Positions 26,716-38,061 of a stretch of DNA of 64,000 nucleotides are shown piece after piece. The DNA is from Leptolyngbya ohadii IS1 (lineage in GTDB: Bacteria; Cyanobacteriota; Cyanobacteriia; Elainellales; Elainellaceae): contig NZ_NKFP01000006.1 in NCBI RefSeq assembly GCF_002215035.1, positions 1,314,530-1,378,529 on the forward strand, read 5' to 3'. The position numbers and the translations under genes were made by a program. Positions within the stretch are counted from its first letter, which is position 1, and each line of letters starts with the position of its first letter. The notes under the pieces were generated by a model that was not told the origin of the DNA, did not search any database, and saw only the letters and a list, made by a program, of their open reading frames with translations.

Positions 26716-27828
26716 CTAACGTTTCAGCAAATTCGGAACCCCCTCACACCCCCCCGGAATGGTCGATCGCGTTTTAGAGCCACCCCAGGCACAGCAGTAG
26801 AATCGCTGGTCATCGGTGAGGCGCTGTGCGCCCGTAAAATCGGCGTCTTCGATCACAGCTCCGGTGAATTCGCCCGTCTCGTAGTCCGGGAAATCTTTGA
26901 TGGTGCGCGGCGTGGCAGTCTTGACGGAACCGTAGAAGAAGCGAACATTCGAGAGATCGGCACCGGAAAAGTTTGCCTCACACAGAATCGTCCGAGCGAA
27001 ATTGGCGCGAACCAGTTCACAGCGGCTCAGATTTGCCCGAATCATATTGATATCGCTTAAGTCTGCCCCCCGCAGGTCGCCCTCCGATAAATCTGCCCCC
27101 GCCAGCATTACTCCCAAATCGATCACGCGAATCCCCGTCAGTCGATCCTCAGCATAGCCGCCCGACCCATCCAGAATGGCGCGACCCAACCGCTCGTCTC
27201 TTCTCAGGGGCGTCAGCAATCCGGCACGGGACAGAAAGCGCAGCACCTTTGCCTTGCCGCTGGCATCCAGACTGCCTAAAATTGCCGCTGTTCGCCCTTC
27301 CGCGATCGCCCGTTCCATCGGGAAATCTTCGAGTAAGCCGTCGTCATCAAGCGTCAGTTCAGCAATTCCCTGAAAGTAAGCGTCGATCGTCTGCTGCTGG
27401 GTGATGATGTTTTGCTGCGTGGCAAGGCGGTTTTGCTCCAGCGTCAGCCGCTTTGAGGTCACGTACTGTTCCCAGGAGACATAGAGCGCAACGATCGCAA
27501 TGAGAATTTGACCGAACGCACTCAGCAGATTGCTAAAAATATCAATCCGTTCCCAGCCCAACTCCCTGATCTGGGATCGCACATATTCCCCGGTCGGGCT
27601 ATTCCAGAGCAGTACCGCTGTTGCGACGATCGCGCCCAAAACTGCAATATAAAATCGCCGCTGCGATCGGGTCACTTGCTTGAACCGGGGCAATAGCCGC
27701 ACCAGAATGACCCAAAACGACAGACCAAAGGCGATCGCTGCTGCAATTTCTCCTAACCAGAACAGTCCGCTTTGAAAACCGATGATCATCAGAATCAGAG
27801 CGATCGTAATCAGTAGACCCACACGCAA
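26716..27828 (-). CDS. Membrane-anchored pentapeptide-repeat protein
   Basis: A 370-residue protein. Hydrophobic helices occupy residues about 1-45, 60-80 and 95-118. A Gln-rich helix TLEQNRLATQQNIITQQQTI follows. The C-terminal pentapeptide repeats (A-[DN]-L-S-x units such as GADLSEGDLRGADLSDINMI) cover about residues 245-330. Such repeats form a right-handed beta helix, and the cytosolic domain probably binds partners. The last 40 residues contain a CC pair (RFYCCAWGG). No function is assignable. It is convergent with the dynamin gene. Confidence 0.8.
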   Translation of the reverse strand: MRVGLLITIALILMIIGFQSGLFWLGEIAAAIAFGLSFWVILVRLLPRFKQVTRSQRRFYIAVLGAIVATAVLLWNSPTGEYVRSQIRELGWERIDIFSNLLSAFGQILIAIVALYVSWEQYVTSKRLTLEQNRLATQQNIITQQQTIDAYFQGIAELTLDDDGLLEDFPMERAIAEGRTAAILGSLDASGKAKVLRFLSRAGLLTPLRRDERLGRAILDGSGGYAEDRLTGIRVIDLGVMLAGADLSEGDLRGADLSDINMIRANLSRCELVRANFARTILCEANFSGADLSNVRFFYGSVKTATPRTIKDFPDYETGEFTGAVIEDADFTGAQRLTDDQRFYCCAWGGSKTRSTIPGGCEGVPNLLKR

Positions 27829-28035
27829 CTCCTCGTACCCGATAGGCTCAAGTTTTCAATTAAGAACTTTTTAATTAATAGCTCGGACAGGTTCATTTTG
27901 CCGACATCCTGAGGCAGCCCACAAAACGCTGCAACCCCCGATCGACAAGAACAGCCCCAATGAAAGATAAGGATACAGATCAGTTCGCGTTAAAATATTT
28001 CTTTCCTGAAAATGCAGGCAGGGAGGCAATTAAAG

Positions 28036-29037
28036 GTGAAAAAAGAAGGTAAAGAAAAACAGTCTTTTAAAGATCTTGATTTATCAACAGCAAATTTAAC
28101 ATTAGGTAAGCTAGCTCATCAAATTATTACCGAACAGTTTCAACGGATGAGCAAAAAAAAGGATCAGGTTTTGGAAGATACCGATCCGGAACATCTGCAT
28201 CAAATGCGCGTGAGCACCCGCCGCCTCAGAACCGCGATGCAAATCTTCGATCGGGCTATTCTTTTGCCTAAGAAAGCCGATATTAAACAGGTGCGCGATC
28301 TGGCTCGAATTCTGGGGGCAGTCCGAGATCTGGATGTCCAAGTTGCCAGCCTTCAGGAAGAGTATCTGCCGCAGTTTGAACAGGCGGAACAGAAGCGAAT
28401 TCAGCGAGCGATCAAAGCGCTCAAAAAACAGCGAATTGCTGCATTTCAAAGCATGGAAACTGCTCTGAACGATCGCACCTACCAGTCCCTCCAAAAAGCA
28501 TTTTCCCGCTGGATCGAACAGCCCAAACTTCAGCCGATCGCCCATTTGCCGCTGCTTGCCGTCCTGCCGGATGTGCTGAGTCCGCTGGTGTCCGAAGTGC
28601 TGCTCCATTCGGGTTGGACGATTGGACTCGATCGGATTCAGCCGGAACTTAAAACCGAAAGCGAAACGCTCCACGACCTGCGGAAAGTCTGCAAACACGC
28701 CCGCTATCAAACCGAATTCTTTAAACCTTTCTACGGCGATCCCTTCCACAACTGGATTGAAGAAGTCAAACAAATTCAGGATCAGCTCGGCAGCTTCCAG
28801 GATACCCAGGTACTCCGATCGATGTTAGAACAGGCAATCGGTGGTAAATTTGAACTGCCCCAACTCACCGAAAAAATTCAGCAAAAACAATCCGAAGTTC
28901 TCGCCGATTGGGACACCACCCGCAAAAAGTATCTCGATCAGGGCTTTCGCTACTACCTGCACCAAATGCTGCTTCAGCCCACGATCGATCGCGATCGAGT
29001 CCACCCGGAATTGTTGGGGGAAATTTCAGCAAATTAA
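28036..29037 (+). CDS. CHAD domain protein
   Basis: An all-helical CHAD (conserved histidine alpha-helical) domain protein of about 333 residues. Conserved basic motifs are HLHQMRVSTRRLRTAM near residue 45 and LHDLRKVCKHARYQTEFF near residue 215. CHAD proteins bind inorganic polyphosphate. The GTG at 28036 is preferred to the ATG at 28012 because GGGAGG lies between them at good spacing for the GTG. The last 440 bp are repeated directly at 29182-29622. Confidence 0.85.
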   Translation: MKKEGKEKQSFKDLDLSTANLTLGKLAHQIITEQFQRMSKKKDQVLEDTDPEHLHQMRVSTRRLRTAMQIFDRAILLPKKADIKQVRDLARILGAVRDLDVQVASLQEEYLPQFEQAEQKRIQRAIKALKKQRIAAFQSMETALNDRTYQSLQKAFSRWIEQPKLQPIAHLPLLAVLPDVLSPLVSEVLLHSGWTIGLDRIQPELKTESETLHDLRKVCKHARYQTEFFKPFYGDPFHNWIEEVKQIQDQLGSFQDTQVLRSMLEQAIGGKFELPQLTEKIQQKQSEVLADWDTTRKKYLDQGFRYYLHQMLLQPTIDRDRVHPELLGEISAN

Positions 29038-29088
29038 AAGCAAATTAAAAGCAAATTAAACCTCTAAAAATCCTCCTCGTATCTTCCT

Positions 29089-29113
29089 CGTTCCAATGCT
29101 CTGTGTTGGAACG
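29089..29113. repeat. Hairpin of an interspersed cyanobacterial repeat
   Basis: CGTTCCAA (29089-29096) and TTGGAACG (29106-29113) pair around a 9-nt loop. The element runs on through GGCTCTGCCTCC-like text. It is preceded by three copies of a 12-bp unit GCAAATTAAAA at about 29029-29059. The right side of this repeat is cut by the duplicated CHAD fragment. Confidence 0.5.
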
Positions 29114-29161
29114 CTGATAGAAGGCTCTGCCTCCAGACCCCGTGACTTAGCGGCAGAACCG

Positions 29162-31244
<2,083 letters not shown>

Positions 31245-31283
31245 ACCTATCCTCTGATTGCTGAAAATCCTTCTTACCTCTGG

Positions 31284-31312
31284 TGTCCAGGCTCAGCCTG
31301 GATACTTTTTTT
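31284..31312 (+). terminator. Intrinsic terminator of eno
   Basis: TCCAGG (31286-31291), CTCAG loop and CCTGGA (31297-31302) are followed by TAC and seven T residues (31306-31312), 40 bp after the eno stop. Confidence 0.85.
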
Positions 31313-31514
31313 GCGGCTCTGCCGCTCATGACCCAACTTCAAAAAAATTTCCATCCCCGATCGATTTTGTTTCCTCCTATAGATTTCCTCGACGAAAGAC
31401 GATCGCACAATAGATTTAATCGAATTTTCCCTTTGCTTATAGTAAATTTCGATTAGATCAATTCGATTAGATGATAAGGTTCTGGTTTGCCCTGCTGAAC
31501 TGCGGAGAAAGACT

Positions 31515-32369
31515 ATGCGGTGGGATTTTGGTCGGCGAAGCCGAAATGTAGAGGATCGGCGTGGAGGCGGTGGTGCAGGTGTGCCGATCGTCGGAGGCGG
31601 CATTGGTGCGGTATTGCTGGCTCTCGTCGTTGCGCTTCTGGGCGGCGATCCCAGCGCGATATTTGAGCAGGCGCAGAGTCCCGGCAACTATGAAACAGCT
31701 CCCTCCCGTGCCCCTGGACAGGATCAGCAGGCGGAGTTTGTGTCGGTGGTGCTTGCCAGTACGGAGGATACCTGGGGTGCGCTGTTTCAGCAGGCGGGTG
31801 AGCGATATGCTGATCCCAAGCTGGTGCTGTTTAACAACGTGGTTCAGTCTGCTTGCGGTGCAGCGGAATCAGCGATGGGTCCGTTCTACTGTCCGCGTGA
31901 CCAGTCGGTTTACATCGACCTCAGCTTCTTTAATGAAATGAAGACTAAACTGGGTGCGCCCGGTGACTTTGCCCAGGCATACGTGATCGCCCACGAGGTC
32001 GGGCACCATGTGCAAAACCTGCTGGGTATCTCGCGGCAGGTACAGGGACTTCAGCAGCGGGTTGGTCGGACTGAGGCAAATCAGCTTTCGGTGCGGCTAG
32101 AACTTCAGGCGGACTGCTTTGCCGGAGTGTGGGCACATCATGCCGATCGCAACCAAATCGGGATCTCCCTCGAACAGGGCGACATCGAAGAAGGACTGAA
32201 TGCTGCCAGTGCCATTGGAGACGATCGTTTGCAGGAGCGTTCCAGAGGCTACGCTGTCCCGGATTCCTTTACCCACGGCAGTTCGGCGCAGCGGGTTCGC
32301 TGGTTCAAGCAGGGCTTGCAGACGGGCAATCCGGATCAGTGCAATACCTTTGAGGTGGCAAATCCGTAA
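31515..32369 (+). CDS. Neutral zinc metallopeptidase (YpfJ family)
   Basis: A 284-residue membrane-anchored zinc peptidase of the YpfJ/PF04228 family. Residues 1-25 are basic (RRSRNVEDRRGGGG), with one transmembrane segment at about 26-45. The zinc site AHEVGHHVQN is near residue 160, and the third ligand Glu is in LRLELQADCFAGVWAHH. Four Cys residues, conserved in the family, probably form disulfides outside the membrane. The substrate is unknown. It stands alone downstream of eno. Confidence 0.85.
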   Translation: MRWDFGRRSRNVEDRRGGGGAGVPIVGGGIGAVLLALVVALLGGDPSAIFEQAQSPGNYETAPSRAPGQDQQAEFVSVVLASTEDTWGALFQQAGERYADPKLVLFNNVVQSACGAAESAMGPFYCPRDQSVYIDLSFFNEMKTKLGAPGDFAQAYVIAHEVGHHVQNLLGISRQVQGLQQRVGRTEANQLSVRLELQADCFAGVWAHHADRNQIGISLEQGDIEEGLNAASAIGDDRLQERSRGYAVPDSFTHGSSAQRVRWFKQGLQTGNPDQCNTFEVANP

Positions 32370-32593
32370 TCCGGGTATCGTTTCACCCGCGTTTCATTAA
32401 ACCGATCGGCTGTAGAATCTGTGGGCAGAGCAGCCCATTCTGGCGGAGATGATTGAGGGCTTCCGAGATGCTAGCCCCACAGAACCAGATGCCAAAAAAG
32501 GTGAGCATTGCCCACCCTTCAAAATTCCTACCGTTACTTCCTGCAATTGGGTTGAAGTAGGATTGATTGTTAGCGCTTCAGAGCAGTCTATCC

Positions 32594-32911
32594 TTACGCT
32601 TCAACGGCTTCGGCTTCAGCCACAGGAGCATCCACCTTAATCGTCAGGAAGCGCAGCACCTCATCGCTCAGGCGCATGGCTCTCTCCATTGCAGCAACGG
32701 CAGCACCACTGCTGGTATAGTTCATTTGCACATACACGCCTTCGCGCTGTTTGTTGATTGGATATGCCAGACGCCGCTTGCCGCGATGCTGGGTGTCCAT
32801 ATCCTGTGCGCCCTGGTCGGTCAGAATGCCTTGATACTTGGCGATCGACTGATCAACCACCTCATCACCGAGGTCCGATCGCAGGATGTACATCGTTTCG
32901 TAGTAACTCAT
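32594..32911 (-). CDS. rpsF: 30S ribosomal protein S6
   Basis: A 105-residue ribosomal protein S6. It begins [14 protein letters not shown] and contains [21 protein letters not shown] and the [15 protein letters not shown] strand. The start at 32911 is supported by AAGGAGA 9 nt upstream, and the longer frame from 32950 is rejected. S6 binds the central domain of 16S rRNA together with S18. The C-terminal acidic tail (EAEAVEA) is typical. Confidence 0.95.
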   Translation of the reverse strand: MSYYETMYILRSDLGDEVVDQSIAKYQGILTDQGAQDMDTQHRGKRRLAYPINKQREGVYVQMNYTSSGAAVAAMERAMRLSDEVLRFLTIKVDAPVAEAEAVEA

Positions 32912-33091
32912 GACAAAAAGTCTCCTTATGGACAATGGCTGCTGCTGCAAAACCCTCTAGCTGTACTGTCAGAATGGCGACGATGCGGGTGAAGGATTTT
33001 AGTCAAGAAAAATCGCTTAACTTCATCGATCGGGTATTGCATTCAGAAGCAAGGATTTACAATCATATACCAGTTAGAACGATCTCTTATT

Positions 33092-33889
33092 ATGGCACAA
33101 CGCTTCGTCCGGGTTCAAACGACGACTGGGCATGTTTATTATGGCTTGCTGCACCTCGATCGCCGTGTACAGGTTCTCGATGCCCCGCCCTGGCTCAAGG
33201 GACAGCCCACCCACCAGGAACTTGATCCAGAAACCTACACGTTGCTGGCTCCCTGTGCGCCTTCCAAAATTGTGGCAGTCGGCAAGAACTACCAGAAGCA
33301 CGCCGCCGAGATGGGGGGAGATGTGCCCCAGGAACCGCTGCTGTTTCTCAAGCCTTCCACTGCCATCACTGCCCCAGAAAGCCCGATTCACTATCCGCCT
33401 CAGTCTGAGCGGGTGGACTACGAAGGCGAACTGGCGCTCATCCTGGGGGACTACTGCGTCAACTGCACCCCTGAGGAAGCCCGCAGCAAAATTTGGGGCT
33501 ATACGATCGCCAATGATGTCACCGCCCGCGATCTTCAGCGCAAGGATGGACAGTGGACAAGGGCAAAGGGATTTGATACGTTCTGTCCGCTGGGTCCCTG
33601 GATTGTGAGAGAACTGAGTACCGCCGCCCGACTCCAGACTTTCCTGAACGACAGCGAAACCCCTGTGCAGTCTGCCACCATCAGCGAGATGGTATTTGCG
33701 CCAGAGGTTTTGGTGTCTTATATCAGTCAGGTGATGACGCTGCTGCCGGGAGATGTGGTTCTCACGGGAACTCCCGAAGGGGTGGGAGCTTTGCAGGTGG
33801 GCGATCGCGTCCGGGTCGAGATCGAGGGAATTGGCTCCCTGGAAAACCGGGTTGCGCTGCGGGAACCTGCTTCAATGCCGCTCGTGTAG
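33092..33889 (+). CDS. Fumarylacetoacetate hydrolase family protein
   Basis: A 265-residue FAH-fold protein of the acylpyruvase / oxaloacetate tautomerase type. Landmarks are IVAVGKNYQKHAAEMG, LLFLKPSTAI, the metal-binding region RVDYEGELALILG (Glu pair), GYTIANDVTARDLQ, KGFDTFCPLGPW and LLPGDVVLTGTPEGVG. These enzymes cleave or tautomerise 2-oxo acids, and the exact substrate is open. It is divergent from rpsF with a 180-bp spacer. Confidence 0.87.
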   Translation: MAQRFVRVQTTTGHVYYGLLHLDRRVQVLDAPPWLKGQPTHQELDPETYTLLAPCAPSKIVAVGKNYQKHAAEMGGDVPQEPLLFLKPSTAITAPESPIHYPPQSERVDYEGELALILGDYCVNCTPEEARSKIWGYTIANDVTARDLQRKDGQWTRAKGFDTFCPLGPWIVRELSTAARLQTFLNDSETPVQSATISEMVFAPEVLVSYISQVMTLLPGDVVLTGTPEGVGALQVGDRVRVEIEGIGSLENRVALREPASMPLV

Positions 33890-33906
33890 GGCTGTGGGTG
33901 AAACCA

Positions 33907-34389
33907 TTACCGCACCTGCATATAAACAGCGTTAGACAGGGACGGAATTTCGGCGTAGCGCCCCAGTGCGGTCTGCACCACGGAGTAAATAATGGCAGCC
34001 ATGCCGCCCAGGAAAATTACGTTGAACAGGGTTTCAATGATCAGCCCGCTGCTGCCCAGTGCCGGAAACAGGATGAACTGAATCACAATGCTGCACAGGC
34101 TCAGGACGATCCCGATCAGGATTGCCTGCATTGCGTTGAAGCGAATGAAGTGATTAATGTTTTCGTTGCGGACAACGCCAAAGTACACCGCGAAGAACAC
34201 AATCCACCCTGCAAACGGGATCGCACTGTAGATGCTAATAATGGGGAGGAAGGGCAGCAGTACAACCTGGAGTGCCGGAAACTGCCTGAAGAAAAAGACG
34301 CTAAAGGCGAGGGCATCAATCAGCGGTAGCAGGTAGGGCAGACAGGCAAAAATGCGATCGGTTGGAGTTACGGAACCGCGCCAGCTCAT
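33907..34389 (-). CDS. Tic20-family membrane protein
   Basis: A 160-residue protein starting MSWRGSVTPTDRIFACLPYL with four hydrophobic helices (about residues 14-35, 45-75, 90-115 and 122-145). It belongs to the Tic20/Ycf60 family, the bacterial relatives of the chloroplast inner-envelope import component. The motif VRNENINHFIRFNAMQAIL is highly typical. The role in cyanobacteria is undefined. The ATG at 34389 follows GGAGAACC, and the longer frame to 34500 is rejected. Confidence 0.88.
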   Translation of the reverse strand: MSWRGSVTPTDRIFACLPYLLPLIDALAFSVFFFRQFPALQVVLLPFLPIISIYSAIPFAGWIVFFAVYFGVVRNENINHFIRFNAMQAILIGIVLSLCSIVIQFILFPALGSSGLIIETLFNVIFLGGMAAIIYSVVQTALGRYAEIPSLSNAVYMQVR

Positions 34390-34565
34390 ATATGGTTCTC
34401 CGAGTATTTCTTCCCACAGGGGAGGTTCTATGCAGCATTTCGCTATGCATAGAATAGCGTAAATTCCCTCGGCTCCGCTCCCACCTTTGGAGACGGGCAA
34501 ATCTTGCAGGACGAATCTTGCAGACCTTCCTCTAGCCCCCTGTGGGGGAGACTGTAAGAAAACCG

Positions 34566-34763
34566 CTAATCAATTCGAGCAATCCGAAATCCCATCTGAC
34601 ACTCGTACTGATCGGGCTGTTCCTGATCCTGCTTATGCAGTGCGCGACCACACCGGAGCTGTCCCTGCTGCCAGCGGGGTTGCCCTCCCTGGTCTGCCAT
34701 CAGGCAAGTGGGACAAACCTGTTGCGGTGAGACGAGCTGATTTTCCATGAGGATGACTAGCAT
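34566..34763 (-). CDS. Small Cys-containing conserved hypothetical protein
   Basis: A 60-65 residue protein with VCPTCLMADQ, LRCGRAL and YECQMGF, four Cys arranged like a small zinc or redox knuckle. It resembles short conserved cyanobacterial proteins of unknown function. The start is either ATG 34763 (AAGGGGG just upstream) or ATG 34748 (MENQLVSP). The plus-strand frame over the same bases (34542-34730) is hydrophobic but has no ribosome site and is less likely. Confidence 0.55.
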   Translation of the reverse strand: MLVILMENQLVSPQQVCPTCLMADQGGQPRWQQGQLRCGRALHKQDQEQPDQYECQMGFRIARID

Positions 34764-34995
34764 AAAACCCCCTTGGTCGGCGGAGCATTTCCCTGAAGTC
34801 TTTCCACCGTAGCTTTATTTTATGTCAGCCTTCCCAGTCTGCTATCACAATTGATACTCCGGTGAGCGAAGTTTCTTTAAAGGTTTCTCTGAAAATTTTC
34901 CTGAAGGTCTCCTTCCGGGGAACGACTTTTCTCCCGCCGGACTTCAGGCAAGATGAACAGGCAAGATAAAACCAGCTTTTTTGAAAGAATCCGCC

Positions 34996-35577
34996 ATGCC
35001 CAATGACATTCTGCCTAATGACACTACCGCCTACCCGATCCTACCGGATGCCGTCCGAGAGGCTTTTGCAGAATCACAGCCTGAAGCCGTTTTTACGTCT
35101 CTCCTTCCTGCCTTAGGGCAAGCCCTGAACGTCGATCGCTGTTTTTTGCTGCTTCGTAATCCGGCAACGCGAATCCACCGAGTGATTTGCTGGCGACGCG
35201 ATGAAAGCCTGCCCGATACCAGTACGGATGGCTGGCAACCTGAAGAAGAATGGGAAAAAGATGATCCGATGTTTGCCGCAGCTCTGGCAACGCAACCCAG
35301 TATCTACGTGGAGGATATCGAAACCGCCCGTCCTGAGACTTTAAACCGGGACTTTGAACGGCAGTATTTGGGGCATCGTGCCCTGGTTCATGCTCATATT
35401 TGTCACGAGGGACAGCTTTGGGGCATTTTGCAGCCTGCGGTCTTTGGGCAGCCCAGGATCTGGACGGAAGCCGATCGCCAGACGATCGATGCAGTCGTTC
35501 AATTACTGGTGCCGTCTGTTATGGCTGCTGTAAAATCTATGGCTGCTGTAAAATCGGCTACTGTGAAGTCCGAGTAA
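34996..35577 (+). CDS. GAF-domain protein
   Basis: A single GAF domain of about 193 residues: LLPALGQALNVDRCFLLLRN, a central loop, and EGQLWGILQPAVFGQPRIWTE. The C-terminus ends in a short repeat AAVKSMAAVKS. One Cys in the first strand (DRCFLLL) and one in ICHEGQ could bind a ligand or bilin, but the CBCR signature Cys-His is not evident. It is a small-molecule or light sensor by family, without an output domain. An upstream in-frame TTG at 34981 is an alternative start. Confidence 0.75.
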   Translation: MPNDILPNDTTAYPILPDAVREAFAESQPEAVFTSLLPALGQALNVDRCFLLLRNPATRIHRVICWRRDESLPDTSTDGWQPEEEWEKDDPMFAAALATQPSIYVEDIETARPETLNRDFERQYLGHRALVHAHICHEGQLWGILQPAVFGQPRIWTEADRQTIDAVVQLLVPSVMAAVKSMAAVKSATVKSE

Positions 35578-35684
35578 AGCTTCCCTGTGAAAATACGGTA
35601 AGTTTCCTTAGGATTAAGTCAAAAATTTACCGGAAATTTATAATTGCCTCTGTAAGGAAAGATAGAACCTTTAGAGGAACTCTC

Positions 35685-35900
35685 ATGACTTTCTATCTGA
35701 TTGGCGCGTCACTCACCTTCAGTTTGCTGCTCAATGCATTCCTGCAAGATGAGTTCTCTCCAAACTCAGACCTCTCCTCCTGGATGGTTGTACTGGTCGC
35801 TTCTCTGCTCTGGTTTGTTTGCCTCCCCTGTGTCATCCGCAAAAAATTTACAGGGGTGCTGCGATGGTTATTTCCCGTTAGCGCAGAGCAGGAAGCGTAA
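35685..35900 (+). CDS. Small two-helix membrane protein
   Basis: A 71-residue protein with two hydrophobic helices (residues about 3-18 and 33-52) and a basic C-terminal part, KKFTGVLRWLFP. AGAGGAACTCTC precedes the ATG. It resembles small cyanobacterial membrane proteins but no family is recognised. It follows the GAF gene after about 107 bp on the same strand. Confidence 0.5.
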   Translation: MTFYLIGASLTFSLLLNAFLQDEFSPNSDLSSWMVVLVASLLWFVCLPCVIRKKFTGVLRWLFPVSAEQEA

Positions 35901-36097
35901 TTTTTTGAACAAAGCCTTGCAGAAAGCCATAAAAAAAGCCATGTAGCTTGTTGGAAGCTTTCTGTTGCCTCCGAGTTCCACCGTCCGGCTCCAAGGCACT
36001 GTAATCTAATCCAGTTCTAAAATGGCAGAGGATTAGCTCTCAGAACTGATTCTCAGAACTGCCTCTCGGAACTGCCTTTCAGAAAGATTACAGAAAA

Positions 36098-37264
36098 ATG
36101 CCTCTTACTCGTCGGGGAACACTGCGACTGTTTGGTTTAGCTGGAATCGGTGGAATCTCTGCCTGTGTTCGGCAGGCGATCATAAGCCAAAGTTCTGCTC
36201 CTGCCCAATCTCCTGTATCCCAGATTGCTCAAACGACTGGAGACTCGACTGGAGAATCGGTCGATCGTCTGGCTCAGCTAGGAATTTTTGCTCCTCCGCG
36301 CGGCGATGCCCGCCTTGTGGTGATTAGTGATTTAAACAGTCAGTACGGCTCAACGGATTACGAACCGGAAGTCGATCGCGTTATTGCTCTGATTCCTGAC
36401 TGGCAGCCGGATCTGGTGCTATGCGGTGGCGATATGGTGGCAGGGCAAAAAACCTCCCTCACCCGATCGCAAATTCAAGCGATGTGGAATGCCTTTGATC
36501 AGCACGTTAGCGCCCCCCTGCGGCGAGCCAATATTCCCTTCGGGTTTACGATCGGCAATCACGATGCATCGGGGGCACGGTCAAGCAGCGGCTTTATCTT
36601 TGCTCAGGAACGAAACCTCGCATCAGCCTATTGGAACGATCCGCGCCACAACCCCGGACTGCAATTTGTCGACCGGGCGGGCTATCCGTTCTATTATTCT
36701 TTCCTACAAAACGAAATTTTCTTCCTGGTCTGGGATGCCTCTACATCACAAATTCCCGCCGACCAACTTGCCTGGGCAGAACGTAGTCTGGCATCCAGTG
36801 CGGCTCAATCGGCGAAGCTGAGAATTGCGATCGGGCATTTGCCCCTCTATGCAGTGGCGATCGGGCGGGATAGACCAGGAGAGTATCTGGATCAGGGCGA
36901 TCGGCTGCGGGCATTGCTGGAGCGGTATCGCGTTCACACCTACATCAGCGGACACAATCATGCCTACTTTCCCGGCTATGTGGGCAATCTGCAAACCCTT
37001 CACGCGGGTTTACTGGGCAGCGGTGTGCGGCAGCTGCTCAACGGCAATTCTCCGCTGCTGAAAACGGCAACGGTCATTGATGTAAATTTAACGACTGCCG
37101 ATACGACCTACACCACCTATGACGCGAAAACGATGCAGGTGGTGAATCAGCGTATTCTGCCCCGATTTATCGACAGCCCCACCGCGAAGATTTTGAGGCG
37201 AGATGTGCAGTGGGCGGATTTAACGACAGCGGAGCAGGAAAGTCGGTATGTGCCGAAATCCTGA
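36098..37264 (+). CDS. Secreted metallophosphoesterase (Tat/lipobox N-terminus)
   Basis: A calcineurin-like phosphoesterase of 388 residues. The N-terminus has a twin-arginine-like TRRGTLRLFGLAG followed by GISAC, a possible lipobox with Cys near residue 23, so Tat export and lipidation are both plausible. The metal-site motifs are VVISDLNSQ, LCGGDMVAG, FTIGNHDA, and HLPLY then YISGHNHAY. The substrate is unknown. The leader (about 36030-36080) carries a tandem repeat of about 16 bp (TCTCAGAACTG units). Confidence 0.85.
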   Translation: MPLTRRGTLRLFGLAGIGGISACVRQAIISQSSAPAQSPVSQIAQTTGDSTGESVDRLAQLGIFAPPRGDARLVVISDLNSQYGSTDYEPEVDRVIALIPDWQPDLVLCGGDMVAGQKTSLTRSQIQAMWNAFDQHVSAPLRRANIPFGFTIGNHDASGARSSSGFIFAQERNLASAYWNDPRHNPGLQFVDRAGYPFYYSFLQNEIFFLVWDASTSQIPADQLAWAERSLASSAAQSAKLRIAIGHLPLYAVAIGRDRPGEYLDQGDRLRALLERYRVHTYISGHNHAYFPGYVGNLQTLHAGLLGSGVRQLLNGNSPLLKTATVIDVNLTTADTTYTTYDAKTMQVVNQRILPRFIDSPTAKILRRDVQWADLTTAEQESRYVPKS

Positions 37265-37360
37265 AGTGCTAAACAGCTCAAAGTCTCCCTCTCGCTCTTC
37301 AAGAGCGGCAAATAGCAGCAGGGAGACTCAGGAAGATTGCGACGCTCAGGGGCTGTTATC

Positions 37361-37504
37361 CTATTCGACTTCAGACTGGCGCTTGCGAAGGGAAGCCATC
37401 ATTTGCTGACGTACAAGCTTTGCCCACTGGTCGAAATCTAACTCGCCATTTGCAGGAGTAGCGGGGATAGAAGAGGGCTGCGAGGAATTGAGATGCGATT
37501 TCAT
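37361..37504 (-). CDS. Short conserved hypothetical protein
   Basis: A 47-residue frame starting MKSHLNSSQPSSIPA and ending LVRQQMMASLRKRQSEVE. A disordered Ser/Pro front precedes an amphipathic helix FDQWAKLVRQQMM. A TTGGAGCC site lies about 10 nt before the ATG. The helix looks like a conserved short cyanobacterial motif, but no function is known. Coding is supported by the ribosome site and composition only. Confidence 0.5.
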   Translation of the reverse strand: MKSHLNSSQPSSIPATPANGELDFDQWAKLVRQQMMASLRKRQSEVE

Positions 37505-38061
37505 AGCGAGCTGGCTCCAAACACTAAATTCAAACTGCGATAAAAAATTTTGACCTTTAAAGTTCCAACCTAGAAGTCAGGTCTAAAAGTCGGGTCGATC
37601 GCGTTACTTCGCAATCCTGGTTAACTTAATCCAGGATACTAAAAGTTCCGTATCTACCGTTACAAAAATTTAAAGGAAATCATATCGACTGTAAATCCTT
37701 CCAATAGGTGATTCTAAATAAAACGGAATGTTTTCAGGATTACCTGGCAGGTGTGCCTACGGGTGAGGCAGTAATTGTCGGGACGGTCATTGTAAGGGGC
37801 AGGGCAAAGTAAGGGGCAGGGCAAAGTAAGGGGCAGGGCAAACCGTGATGTTCTTGGTAATGTTCTTACTGCTTTACGCAGTGAGTTAATCGCAATCCGG
37901 TCAGGGTGAGCAGCGATCGTCCTTTCTTCACAAATTGTCTTTATTTGATTTTCTTCAAAATTCTCTTTTCAGGATTTTTTAGACATAAGCCCTTCAGACG
38001 GTAGATGTCCTCCAATCGCCCGATCGCTAGACTGGCAGGGTCATTTTGAGGCGATCGTGCT
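37505..38061. repeat. Spacer with three perfect 17-bp tandem repeats
   Basis: The unit GTAAGGGGCAGGGCAAA is present three times without change at 37792-37842. The rest of the 557-bp spacer is AT-rich and contains no credible gene. It lies upstream of the diheme cytochrome gene and downstream of nothing on the same strand. Confidence 0.85.

Noticed and set aside
34542-34730. Plus-strand 62-residue hydrophobic lipoprotein-like frame
   Set aside because: No ribosome site; the opposite strand has a Cys-patterned protein with a better start.
37792-37842. CRISPR-like array
   Set aside because: Units of 17 bp follow each other without spacers; simple tandem repeat. No other array with spacers was seen.
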